From JBBROS01 sp963752225 (GTDB lineage: Bacteria > Pseudomonadota > Alphaproteobacteria > Acetobacterales > Acetobacteraceae), in contig CAVVXS010000016.1 of NCBI GenBank assembly GCA_963752225.1, forward strand, positions 186,001 through 250,000: DNA of 64,000 nucleotides, written 5' to 3'. The translations under genes and the position numbers were made by a program. The stretch's first letter is position 1, and the number at the start of each line of letters is the position of its first letter. Positions 26,402 to 34,722 of the stretch are shown piece by piece. Under the pieces are notes generated by a model. It saw only the letters and a list, made by a program, of their open reading frames with translations, was not told the origin of the DNA and did no database searches.

Positions 26402-28273
26402 ATGAGCTCGTTCAGGCGCGAGAACAAGCGCTCCGGCGTGTTCACCCGGCGCGCGCTGCTGCTGGGCGCCGGGCAGGTCACGGTGCTCGGGCTGCTCGGC
26501 GCGCGGCTGTACCAGGTGCAGGTGGCGGACGGCGCCCGCTACGCGACGCTTGCCGACAGCAACCGCATCAGCGCCCGGCTGACGGCGCCGCAGCGCGGGC
26601 GCGTGCTCGACCGCGCCGGCGCCGTGCTGGCCGGCAGCCGCTCGAACTGGCGCGCGCTGCTCACCGCCGAGCAGACCGATGACGTGAACCGCACCCTCGA
26701 TGCGTTCAGCCAAGTGGTGCCGCTGGCCGACCACGAGCGCGCCCGCATCGACCGCGAGCTGCGGCGCCGGCGTCGCTTCATCCCGGTGACGGTGCGCGAA
26801 TTCCTGAGCTGGGAGGACATGGCGCGGATCGAGGCCAACGCCCCCGACCTGCCCGGCATCCTCGTCGACGTCGGCACCACCCGCATCTACCCGGAAGGGC
26901 CGGCGCTGGCGCATGTGGTCGGCTACGTGGCGCCGCCGAGCGAGGCCGACATGGGCGACGAGCCGATGCTGGGCTTGCCCGGGGTGCGCGTCGGCCGTGC
27001 CGGGATGGAGCGGGCGCACGATGCCGCCTTGCGCGGGCGGGCCGGCGCGGTACAGCTCGAGGTCAACGCGGTCGGGCGGGTGATCCGCGAGCTCGACCGG
27101 CAGGAAGGCGTTGCGGGCCAGGATCTCGGCCTGACGATCGACGCCGGGCTGCAGAACGCGGTGCTGAAGCGGCTGGGCGACGAGAGCGCGTCCGCCGTGC
27201 TGATGGACTGCCGCAACGGCGAAGTGCTGGCGATGACCACCACGCCGTCCTTCGACCCGGCGCTGTTCAACTCGGGCGTCAGCCAGGCGCAATGGGTGGA
27301 GTGGACCCGCAATCGCCGGGCGCCGCTGATCAACAAGGCGACGGCCGGACTCTACTCGCCTGGCAGCACGTTCAAGATGGCGGTCGGCGCCGCGGGGCTC
27401 GAGTCCGGCGCGATCACGCCGGGCGACCGCATCAGCTGCCCCGGCTTCCTCGACCTGGGCGACACCCGGTTCCATTGCTGGAGCAAGAGCGGGCACGGCG
27501 CGCTGGACCTGCGCGGGGCGCTCAAGCACAGCTGCGACGTGTTCTTCTACGAGGTGGCGCGCCGCACCGGCATCGACCGGGTAGCGGCGACGGCGACCCG
27601 GTTCGGCATCGGCGCCGACCTCGAGCTCGACCTGCCCGGCGCCCGCACCGGGCTGATGCCGACCCGGGCTTGGCGCATCGGCCAAGGCAAGGCGTGGAAC
27701 ATCGGCGACACCATCAGCTGCGGCATCGGCCAAGGCTACGTGCAGACGACGCCGCTGGCGCTGTGCACCTACGTGTCGCGGCTGGCTGGCGGGCGCATGG
27801 TCCGCCCGCATTTGACCCGCAGCCTGGGCGGGGTGCAGCAGCCGGGCGGCACGGCCGAGGAATACGCGCCGCTCGAGCTGCCGGAGCGGTATCTGCGGTT
27901 GCTGCGGGACGGCATGTTCGCGGTGGTGAACGAGGCCGGCGGCACCGCGCCCGCGGCCCGGCTGCCGCTGCCGGGGGTGCAGATGGCGGGCAAGACCGGC
28001 TCCACCCAGGTGCGCCGGGTCAGCCGCGAGCAGCGCGAGCACGGCTTCCGCTCCGACACCTTGCCGTGGGAGTTTCGGCCGCACGCGCTGTTCGTGTGCT
28101 ACGCGCCGTTCGACGCGCCGCGCTACGCGGTTGCCGTGGTGGTCGAGCATGGCAATGCCGGCGCTGCCGCGGCGGCGCCGCTGGGGCGTGACATCATGCT
28201 GGACGTGCTGACGCGGGACCCGGCCGGGCATCCCGACCGGACCGCCCCGCCGCGGCTGGCGGAGCGCACATGA
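26402..28273 (+). CDS. mrdA: Peptidoglycan transpeptidase PBP2
   Basis: A 623-residue class B penicillin-binding protein, the cross-linking enzyme of cell elongation. After a short cytosolic start and one membrane helix (about 17-38), the non-catalytic pedestal runs to about 250. The transpeptidase domain shows SPGSTFK with Ser322 and Lys325, the SCD triad in LKHSCDVFFYE (about residue 378) and the KTG box (531-533). The gene lies 9 bases after mreD, and rodA, its glycosyltransferase partner, follows. Confidence 0.95.
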   Translation: MSSFRRENKRSGVFTRRALLLGAGQVTVLGLLGARLYQVQVADGARYATLADSNRISARLTAPQRGRVLDRAGAVLAGSRSNWRALLTAEQTDDVNRTLDAFSQVVPLADHERARIDRELRRRRRFIPVTVREFLSWEDMARIEANAPDLPGILVDVGTTRIYPEGPALAHVVGYVAPPSEADMGDEPMLGLPGVRVGRAGMERAHDAALRGRAGAVQLEVNAVGRVIRELDRQEGVAGQDLGLTIDAGLQNAVLKRLGDESASAVLMDCRNGEVLAMTTTPSFDPALFNSGVSQAQWVEWTRNRRAPLINKATAGLYSPGSTFKMAVGAAGLESGAITPGDRISCPGFLDLGDTRFHCWSKSGHGALDLRGALKHSCDVFFYEVARRTGIDRVAATATRFGIGADLELDLPGARTGLMPTRAWRIGQGKAWNIGDTISCGIGQGYVQTTPLALCTYVSRLAGGRMVRPHLTRSLGGVQQPGGTAEEYAPLELPERYLRLLRDGMFAVVNEAGGTAPAARLPLPGVQMAGKTGSTQVRRVSREQREHGFRSDTLPWEFRPHALFVCYAPFDAPRYAVAVVVEHGNAGAAAAAPLGRDIMLDVLTRDPAGHPDRTAPPRLAERT

Positions 28274-28349
28274 GGCCCGCCGTGCTGTTTCAAGGGGATC
28301 GCGTGCGATCGGCCCTGCGATCCATCCCGTCCAGCGTCGCCGCACCCCG

Positions 28350-29495
28350 GTGCTGACCGCCCGCCGCCTGATCCGGGCCGAGCCATCCTTCGGCATCGCC
28401 GGCAAGCTTTGGCAGGTGAGCTGGAGCTACGTGCTGCTGCTGTGCTTGCTGGCCGGCGTCGGCACGGTCGCGCTGTATTCCGCCGCGGGCGGCAGCCCGG
28501 AGCCCTACGCGGCGCGCCACCTGATGCGGTTCGGCGTGGCGCTGCTGATGATGCTCGCCATTGCCACCGTCGACATCCGCTGGATCGCCCGGCTGTCCTA
28601 CGTGGTTTATGGCGGCTCGGTCGCGCTGCTGATCCTGGTGCTGCGCATGGGCCATGTCGGCAAGGGGGCGCAGCGCTGGATCGAGCTGGGCGGATTGCAG
28701 CTGCAGCCGAGCGAACTGGCCAAGATCGGGCTGGTGATGGCGCTCGCCGCGTGGTTCCACAAGGCGTCGTGGGAGCGGGTGGGCAACCCGCTGTTCCTGC
28801 TGCCGCCGGCGGTGATGATCGTCGTGCCGGTCGGTCTGATCCTGAAGGAGCCGAACCTCGGCACCGCGGTCATCACCGCGCTGGTGGGCGGCGCGGTGGT
28901 TTTGGCGGCCGGCCTGCGCTGGTGGATGCTGCTGCTTGCGGCCGCGCCGCTGCCCTTGGCCGGGCGTATCGCGTTTGACCACCTGCACGACTACCAGCGT
29001 GCCCGCATCACTACGTTCCTGCATCCCGAAAGCGACCCGCTGGGCGCCGGCTACAACATCATCCAATCCAAGATCGCGCTCGGCTCCGGCGGCTTGTGGG
29101 GCAAGGGCTTCCTGCAAGGCACGCAGGGACACCTCAACTTTCTGCCCGAAAAGCAGACCGACTTCATCTTCACCGTGCTCGGCGAGGAGTTCGGCTTCGT
29201 CGGCGGCTTGGCGTTGCTGATCTTGCTCGGGCTGATCGTGGCCGGGGGGGTGGCGATCGCGCTGCGCTGCCGCAACCAGTACGGCCGATTGTTGGGGCTC
29301 GGTGTCGCGACCAATTTCTTTCTTTATGTGTTCGTCAACGTCGCCATGGTCATGGGCGCGATCCCGGTGGGCGGGGTGCCGCTGCCGCTGGTGTCGCATG
29401 GCGGCTCGGCGATGCTGACGACGATGTTCGGTTTCGGGCTCTTGATGTCGGCCTATGTGCACCGTGACACCGAGTTCGCCGGGTCCGAGGAATGA
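28350..29495 (+). CDS. rodA: SEDS peptidoglycan glycosyltransferase RodA
   Basis: A 381-residue polytopic protein of the SEDS family (also named MrdB), which polymerises lipid II in the elongasome. About ten helices are evident. Conserved elements include the KGAQRWIELGGLQLQPSELA region, the loop with SDPLGAGYNIIQS and the late segment GGVPLPLVSHGGSAMLT. It starts at GTG 28350, 76 bases after mrdA; that gap shows no other feature. The stop overlaps the DUF3293 gene by four bases. Confidence 0.94.
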   Translation: MLTARRLIRAEPSFGIAGKLWQVSWSYVLLLCLLAGVGTVALYSAAGGSPEPYAARHLMRFGVALLMMLAIATVDIRWIARLSYVVYGGSVALLILVLRMGHVGKGAQRWIELGGLQLQPSELAKIGLVMALAAWFHKASWERVGNPLFLLPPAVMIVVPVGLILKEPNLGTAVITALVGGAVVLAAGLRWWMLLLAAAPLPLAGRIAFDHLHDYQRARITTFLHPESDPLGAGYNIIQSKIALGSGGLWGKGFLQGTQGHLNFLPEKQTDFIFTVLGEEFGFVGGLALLILLGLIVAGGVAIALRCRNQYGRLLGLGVATNFFLYVFVNVAMVMGAIPVGGVPLPLVSHGGSAMLTTMFGFGLLMSAYVHRDTEFAGSEE

Positions 29496-29965
29496 CGGAG
29501 GCCGGGTTGGGCCGGGCGGCGCTGCTGCGTGCCTACCGTGCGACCGAGTACGAGGCCGCCGGCGCCGAGGCGTGCATCGGCCGGCGCAGTGCGGCGATCG
29601 ATCGGCTGTTGCGCGGCTGGGGCGTCCGCACGGCGGCGTTCATCGGCGCTGCCAATCCCGGCAGCCGGCGCCGGCCGGCGGGCTGGAACCGGCGCCGCCA
29701 TGCCGCCCTGCTGGCGCGTTTGCGCCAGGTGCCGCACGCCGAGGGGGACGGGCGCGGCCGGTCCTGGTCGGAGCCGCACGTCTTGGCAGCGCTGCCGCCC
29801 GGGCGCGCGGCCGTGCTCGCCCGGCGCTTCGGTCAGGCGGCTATTGTCGTGGTAGCTCGGGAACGGCCGGCTCGGCTTTGGCTGCTGGCGCCGATCGATT
29901 GGCGAGCACGTCCGGCGTCATCAGCTCCTTGCTTTCCGTCAGCAGCGCCGTGGCGCGGTCGATAG
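29492..29965 (+). CDS. DUF3293 family protein
   Basis: A 157-residue cytosolic protein with the pattern I associate with DUF3293: LRAYRATEYEA near the start, FIGAANPGSRRRPAGWNRRR, then WSEPHVLAALPPGRAAVLAR and RRFGQAAIVVVA. Function unknown. It begins in the rodA stop codon (ATGA), so it is read with the elongation operon. After about residue 130 the sequence loses similarity and runs 125 bases into the end of the convergent gene, so the tail may be non-conserved. Confidence 0.72.
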   Translation: MTEAGLGRAALLRAYRATEYEAAGAEACIGRRSAAIDRLLRGWGVRTAAFIGAANPGSRRRPAGWNRRRHAALLARLRQVPHAEGDGRGRSWSEPHVLAALPPGRAAVLARRFGQAAIVVVARERPARLWLLAPIDWRARPASSAPCFPSAAPWRGR

Positions 29966-30344
29966 AGCGCACGACGGCCGTTCCCGCCCGCTGCACCGCC
30001 GGGTCCGGATGGTTCAGCAGCCGGTCCGACATCATCAGCGCCGGCGACAACACGCCGCGCAGGTCGTGGCGCAGCGCCGAGGTATGCGCCCGGTAGGCCT
30101 TGAGCTGCTCCTGCATCGCATCCTCGGTGATCTTCGCGGCATTGCCCGGCTGGAGGTTCGGCGCGCCGCCGTTGCCGGCCATCGGCCGCCGCACCGCCGC
30201 GAAGTGCACCAAGCCGGCCGCAGCCGCGGCCAGGGCTGCCGCGAGGAGGAACGGAACCCCGAGACCGCCCAACGCGATCGTCAACCCCACCGCTCCGAAG
30301 GCCAAGCCTCCTGCCAGCGTCGCCTGCCCCACTGGCCCCAGCAT
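29841..30344 (-). CDS. Membrane protein with an orphan histidine-phosphoacceptor-like (DHp) helix
   Basis: A 167-residue protein. Two hydrophobic helices (about 5-27 and 29-50) are followed by a long soluble helix containing ALRHDLRGVLSPALMMSDRL, which reads like the H-box of histidine kinases (His93, HDLRG). A second helix (RSIDRATALLTESKEL) would complete a four-helix dimerisation domain. No ATP-binding domain follows; the chain ends in a Pro/Ala tail. It could be a phosphotransfer protein, a degenerate kinase or a scaffold. The ATG at 30344 is the best start; a longer frame to 30407 is possible. Its 3' end overlaps the DUF3293 gene. Confidence 0.6.
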   Translation of the reverse strand: MLGPVGQATLAGGLAFGAVGLTIALGGLGVPFLLAAALAAAAAGLVHFAAVRRPMAGNGGAPNLQPGNAAKITEDAMQEQLKAYRAHTSALRHDLRGVLSPALMMSDRLLNHPDPAVQRAGTAVVRSIDRATALLTESKELMTPDVLANRSAPAAKAEPAVPELPRQ

Positions 30345-30486
30345 TCTCGTTACCGTCCCCCCCGCGTTCCGTATGCGAACATGCCGAGCCCGAGCTAGTT
30401 CCCGCAAGCGTGCGGCGGCAACCGTTTGGTTGGCGGAGTGACAAAGGTCACAAAATCAATCATCTTTGTCGGATGGCAGCGCTACA

Positions 30487-30516
30487 TTGACGGCGGCGGT
30501 GCGGCGCGCCTATAAG
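30487..30516 (+). promoter_or_regulatory. Sigma-70-type promoter of rpmH
   Basis: TTGACG (30487-30492) and TATAAG (30511-30516) are separated by 18 bases and lie about 70 bases before the rpmH start, an excellent match to the housekeeping promoter pattern of alphaproteobacteria. A palindrome GTGACAAAGGTCAC (30438-30451) and a GACAAAG/CTTTGTC pair (30440-30446, 30464-30470) stand upstream and could be regulator sites. Confidence 0.75.
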
Positions 30517-30584
30517 CCGCCCCTGCATCGAACCTCGCGTCGGTTCGCCGTGGCTCGGCCACGTCCGCTATTCGGAGACATAAC

Positions 30585-30719
30585 GTGAAGCGCACCTATC
30601 AACCGTCGAAGCTGGTCCGCAAGCGCCGCCACGGCTTCCGTGCCCGCATGGCGACCGTGGGCGGCCGCAAGGTGCTCGCCAGCCGCCGGGCCAAGGGCCG
30701 GCATAAACTGTCGGCCTGA
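30585..30719 (+). CDS. rpmH: 50S ribosomal protein L34
   Basis: A 44-residue, highly basic protein with the invariant L34 start MKRTYQPSKLVRKRRHGF and end ASRRAKGRHKLSA. It begins at GTG with CGGAGA upstream. A strong promoter stands about 70 bases before it. It opens the conserved string rpmH, rnpA, yidD, yidC. Confidence 0.97.
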   Translation: MKRTYQPSKLVRKRRHGFRARMATVGGRKVLASRRAKGRHKLSA

Positions 30720-30766
30720 GCCGCCGCGCGGGCCGGCGGCACGCGCAGCGACCGCATGGTCGGACG

Positions 30767-31117
30767 GTGACGGAGCTTCGCCAGGCCGCCGGACGCCTCA
30801 AGCGGCGGGCTGAGTTCCTGCGCGTGGCCGGGAAGGGACGCAAGACGCCGTCCTCGGGCGTCGTCGTCCAGGCGCTCGACCGCGGTGATGACGGCCCGGC
30901 GCGGCTGGGCTTCACCGTCACCAAGAAAGTAGGCAATGCCGTCATCCGCAACCGCACTCGCCGCCGCCTGCGGGAAGCCGCCCGGGCCGTGCTGAGCACG
31001 ACGGAGGTGCGTGGGGTCGATCTCGTGCTGATCGGCCGCGACAGCACCCGCGGACGCCGCTTCACGCTGTTGGTGGACGATTTCCGCCGCGCGCTGGCCA
31101 AGCTGGGCGTCATTTGA
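30767..31117 (+). CDS. rnpA: Ribonuclease P protein component
   Basis: A 116-residue basic protein that helps the RNase P RNA cleave the 5' leader of tRNA precursors. Recognisable parts are LKRRAEFLRVAGKGRK at the start, RLGFTVTKKVGNAVIRNRT, and the RNR-type helix RRRLREAARAV. It starts at GTG 47 bases after rpmH, and its stop shares one base with the yidD start. Confidence 0.95.
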   Translation: MTELRQAAGRLKRRAEFLRVAGKGRKTPSSGVVVQALDRGDDGPARLGFTVTKKVGNAVIRNRTRRRLREAARAVLSTTEVRGVDLVLIGRDSTRGRRFTLLVDDFRRALAKLGVI

Positions 31118-31380
31118 TGCGTGTTGCGGCCGAAGCGCTCGTGATGGTCGTGCGGCTCTATCAATGGACGCTGCGGCCGTTCATCGGAGCGCATTGCCGG
31201 TTCGAGCCGAGCTGCAGCCACTACGCCGTCGACGCGCTGCGCTTGCACGGCCCGCTGCGCGGCACTGCGCTGGCGACCCGGCGCGTGCTGCGGTGCAATC
31301 CCTGGAACGCCGGCGGCTGGGACCCATGTCCCTGCCGGCAGCCACGCCCGAGTGGCTTTCACGCGATGGACCCGACCTGA
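31117..31380 (+). CDS. yidD: Membrane protein insertion efficiency factor YidD
   Basis: An 87-residue protein with the YidD core: YQWTLRPFIGAHCRFEPSCS, HYAVDALRLHGPLRG and LRCNPWNAGGWDPCP. The cysteines are typical. It is amphipathic and associates with the inner face of the membrane near YidC. Start and stop codons each share one base with the flanking genes, a tight translational chain. Confidence 0.93.
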   Translation: MRVAAEALVMVVRLYQWTLRPFIGAHCRFEPSCSHYAVDALRLHGPLRGTALATRRVLRCNPWNAGGWDPCPCRQPRPSGFHAMDPT

Positions 31381-33125
31381 TGGACCAGAAGCGCCTGTTC
31401 ACCGCGATCGCGATCTCGATCGCGATCCTGCTCGGCTTCCAGCTGCTCGGGCCGAAGCCGCCGCCCCGGCCAGCCGCCCCCGTCTCGCAGACCACGCCGA
31501 CGACCGCCACGCCGCGCCCGACCGGCAACCCGGCCGCCCCCGGCACCCAGCCGGTCGCCGTGGCCCCGCCCGTGGCGCAGCGTGACGTGCCGCGCCTGCC
31601 GATCGCCGCGCCGCGTGTCCAGGGCAGCATCAACCTGCTCGGTGCCCGGCTCGACGACCTGGTACTGCGTGACTACCGCGAGGCGGTCAGTGCCGACAGC
31701 CCGCTGGTGCGGCTGCTGGAGCCGCGTGCCGATCCGCAGCCTTACTACGTGCAGTTCGGATGGAGTGCGGAGAACGGCGTCGCAACGCCGGGCCCCGACG
31801 TGCAATGGACGGCGTCGGCGCCGCAGTTGACGATGGCCACCCCGGTGACGCTGTCCTGGGACAACGGCAGCGGCGTGGTTTACGAGATCCTGCTGTCGGT
31901 GGACGCCGACTACATGTTCACCGCCGAGCAGCGCGTGCGCAACACCACCGACGCCGACGTCAAGGTCTATCCTTGGGCGCGGATCCGGCGCGACTACACG
32001 CCGCAAGTGGCCGGCTACTACATCCTGCACGAGGGCATGCTCGGCATCCTCGGTGACCGCTTGCAGGAGCAGACCTACGACACCGCCAAGAAAGAGGCCG
32101 CCAAGCGCCCGGGCGCCCCGTCGCTGGATATGACGACAACCGGCGGCTGGGCGGGAATTACCGACAAGTACTGGCTGACGGCGTTGATCCCGGACCAGGC
32201 GGTGCCGGTACAGGCGGCGTTCCGCCACGTCACCGAGAACGACGCGGACCGCTACCAGGTGGATTTCACGCCGACGACGGCGCTGAACGTCGCGGCCGGT
32301 GCGACCGCGAGCAGCACCACGCGGTTGTTTGCGGGCGCCAAGGAGGTTCACCTGCTGGACCGCTACGAAGCGCAGCTCAAGCTGCCGTTCTTCGACAAGG
32401 CGGTCGACTTCGGCTGGTTTTACCCGTTCACCAAGTGGATCTTCTACGCGATCGACTGGCTGTTCACCGTTACGGGCAATTTCGGCGTGGCGATCCTGGT
32501 GTTCACCGTATTCGTCAAGGCGCTGTTCTTCCCGCTCGCGAACAAGTCCTACAAATCCATGAGCCGGATGAAGGAACTGAACCCGCGCATCCAGGAGGTG
32601 CGGGAGCGGCTGAAGGATGATCCGCAGAAGATGCAGGCCGAGGTGATGCAGGTCTACAAGACCTCGGGCGTCAATCCGGCCAGCGGCTGCCTGCCGATGG
32701 TGATCCAGATCCCGGTGTTCTTCTCGCTCTACAAGGTGATTTTCGTCACCATCGAGATGCGGCACGCGCCGTTCTTCGGCTGGATCCACGACCTGTCGGC
32801 GGTCGATCCGACCAACGTGTTCAACCTGTTCGGGCTGCTGCCGTTCGACCCGAGCCAGTACTCGCACTTCCTGCATCTGGGCGTGTGGCCGCTGATCATG
32901 GGCGTCACCATGTTCCTGCAGCAGAAGCTGAACCCGCCGCCGCCCGATCCGGTGCAGGCCCGCATCTTCCAGTACATGCCGATCATCTTCACCTTCATGC
33001 TGGCGAGCTTTCCAGCCGGGTTGGTGATCTATTGGAGCTGGAACAACCTTCTCACGATTGCACAGCAATGGACGATCATGCGGCGCAGCCGACTGGCCAA
33101 AAAGGCGATCCCGGTCCGCACCTGA
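31380..33125 (+). CDS. yidC: Membrane protein insertase YidC
   Basis: A 581-residue Oxa1/YidC-family insertase. The N-terminal helix (about 6-24) is followed by a Pro/Thr-rich link and a large periplasmic beta domain (about 75-350). Then comes the five-helix insertase core from about 360, with FPLANKSYKSMSRMKELNP, GVNPASGCLPMVIQIPVFFS and FPAGLVIYWSWNNLL. It inserts proteins with or without SecYEG. The ATG shares one base with the yidD stop. Confidence 0.96.
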   Translation: MDQKRLFTAIAISIAILLGFQLLGPKPPPRPAAPVSQTTPTTATPRPTGNPAAPGTQPVAVAPPVAQRDVPRLPIAAPRVQGSINLLGARLDDLVLRDYREAVSADSPLVRLLEPRADPQPYYVQFGWSAENGVATPGPDVQWTASAPQLTMATPVTLSWDNGSGVVYEILLSVDADYMFTAEQRVRNTTDADVKVYPWARIRRDYTPQVAGYYILHEGMLGILGDRLQEQTYDTAKKEAAKRPGAPSLDMTTTGGWAGITDKYWLTALIPDQAVPVQAAFRHVTENDADRYQVDFTPTTALNVAAGATASSTTRLFAGAKEVHLLDRYEAQLKLPFFDKAVDFGWFYPFTKWIFYAIDWLFTVTGNFGVAILVFTVFVKALFFPLANKSYKSMSRMKELNPRIQEVRERLKDDPQKMQAEVMQVYKTSGVNPASGCLPMVIQIPVFFSLYKVIFVTIEMRHAPFFGWIHDLSAVDPTNVFNLFGLLPFDPSQYSHFLHLGVWPLIMGVTMFLQQKLNPPPPDPVQARIFQYMPIIFTFMLASFPAGLVIYWSWNNLLTIAQQWTIMRRSRLAKKAIPVRT

Positions 33126-33766
33126 GCACCGGGCCGGACACAGCTGATGCGGCGGCCGTCGAAGCGGGGCGGCTGCTGTTTGCCGCCGAGTGCCGGTTCT
33201 TCTTCGCCGCCCAGCGGATCGATCAGTTGCCGCCGCCGGGCTTACCGGAGCTGGCCTTTGCCGGCCGCTCCAACGTCGGCAAGAGCAGCCTGATCAACGC
33301 CCTGACCGGACGCCGGGCGCTGGCCCGCGCGTCCAACACGCCGGGGCGGACGCGTCAGCTCAACTTCTTCGACCTGGCTGGCCGGCTGACGCTGGTGGAC
33401 ATGCCGGGATACGGCTACGCGCAGGCCAGCAAGGAGATCAAGGAGGACTGGCAGGGGCTGATGTTCGACTACCTGCGCGGCCGCCCGACCTTGCAGCGGG
33501 TGATCCTGCTGCTCGACAGCCGGATCGAGCTAAAGGCGTCGGACGGCGCCGTCATGGACCTGCTCGACCAGGCGGCCGTCATTTACCAGCTCGTGCTGAC
33601 CAAGGCCGACGGCGTCCGTCCTGGCGCGTTGGCCCGCAAGCAGGCCGAAATCGTGGCCGTCGCCGCCAAGCACCCCGCCGCGTTTCCGCACGTGCTGACG
33701 ACCAGCAGCGAGACCGGCGCCGGGATCGAGGAGCTGCGCGCCGCGGTGGCCGGGCTGGCCGCTTGA
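33068..33766 (+). CDS. engB: Ribosome-biogenesis GTPase EngB (YihA/YsxC)
   Basis: A 232-residue GTPase of the TrmE-Era-EngA-EngB-Septin group needed for 50S assembly. The motifs are GRSNVGKSSLINAL (G1), SNTPGRTRQLNFF (G2), VDMPGYGYA (G3) and LTKADGV (G4). Its first ATG lies 58 bases inside yidC, with no obvious ribosome-binding site, so the true start may be different; the conserved part begins near residue 28. The overlap suggests coupled translation. Confidence 0.93.
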   Translation: MDDHAAQPTGQKGDPGPHLSTGPDTADAAAVEAGRLLFAAECRFFFAAQRIDQLPPPGLPELAFAGRSNVGKSSLINALTGRRALARASNTPGRTRQLNFFDLAGRLTLVDMPGYGYAQASKEIKEDWQGLMFDYLRGRPTLQRVILLLDSRIELKASDGAVMDLLDQAAVIYQLVLTKADGVRPGALARKQAEIVAVAAKHPAAFPHVLTTSSETGAGIEELRAAVAGLAA

Positions 33767-33819
33767 CCGCGCCGCGTTCGCGCCGCTAACCCGGTTCATC
33801 ACCGAGCGAAGGCGCGTCC

Positions 33820-34722
33820 ATGGCCCTCAACACCGAGCAGCTCCGCGCAGCCGAGGAGCAGGCCGACATTTTGGTCCAGGCCTTGCCGTTCCTGCGCCGC
33901 TACGCCGGGGTCACGGTGGTGGTCAAGTACGGCGGCCACGCGATGGGCGATGACGACCTCGCCCGCACCTTCGGCCGCGACATCGCCCTGTTGAAGCAGG
34001 TCGGCGTGAACCCGGTCGTGGTGCATGGCGGCGGGCCGCAGATCAATGCCATGCTGAAGCGGCTGGCGATCCAGTCCACTTTCGTGGACGGTTTGCGCGT
34101 CACCGACTCCGCCATGGTCGAGGTGGTCGAGATGGTGCTCGCCGGCAGCGTCAACAAGCATGTCGCTGGGCTGATCAACCAAGCCGGGGCGCTGGCGGTC
34201 GGCATTTGCGGCAAGGATGGCGGGCTGATCCGTGCCCGCAAGCTGCAGCGCACGGTGCGCGACCCGGACAGCCACATCGAGCGCGCCCTGGACCTCGGCT
34301 TCGTCGGCGAGGTGGAGCACGTGGACGTCCGGGTGATCCATGCGCTGACCGGCGCCGGGCTGATCCCGGTGATCGCCCCGGTGGGGGTGGGCGAGGACGG
34401 CCAGACCTATAACCTCAATGCCGACACGGTGGCCGGCGCCGTGGCCGGAGCGCTGGGCGCCCGGCGGCTGCTGATGCTGACCGACGTCGCGGGCGTGCTG
34501 AATGCCGACAAGCAGCTCATTCCCGCCTTGACCGTTGCCGACGTGCAGGCCGGGATCGCCGACGGCATGATCTCGGGCGGCATGATCCCGAAGGTCGAGA
34601 ATTGCGTCGAAGCGGTGCGGGCCGGCGTGAAGGGGGCGGTGATCCTCGACGGGCGCATGCCGCATGCCTGCCTGCTGGAGCTGTTCCGTGATGGCGGCGT
34701 GGGCACGCTGATCAAGGCATGA
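33820..34722 (+). CDS. argB: Acetylglutamate kinase
   Basis: A 300-residue amino acid kinase for the second step of arginine synthesis. Motifs include VVKYGGHAMGDDD, VVVHGGGPQINAML, VGICGKDGGLIRARKL and ISGGMIPKVENCVEA. The N-terminal helix (residues 1-25) is of the arginine-sensitive type, so feedback inhibition is likely. The stop overlaps the next gene by four bases. Confidence 0.96.
   Translation: MALNTEQLRAAEEQADILVQALPFLRRYAGVTVVVKYGGHAMGDDDLARTFGRDIALLKQVGVNPVVVHGGGPQINAMLKRLAIQSTFVDGLRVTDSAMVEVVEMVLAGSVNKHVAGLINQAGALAVGICGKDGGLIRARKLQRTVRDPDSHIERALDLGFVGEVEHVDVRVIHALTGAGLIPVIAPVGVGEDGQTYNLNADTVAGAVAGALGARRLLMLTDVAGVLNADKQLIPALTVADVQAGIADGMISGGMIPKVENCVEAVRAGVKGAVILDGRMPHACLLELFRDGGVGTLIKA

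Noticed and set aside
30344..30584. Chromosome origin near rpmH
   Set aside because: rpmH marks the origin in some bacteria, but no cluster of DnaA boxes or AT-rich unwinding element is seen here and dnaA is absent.
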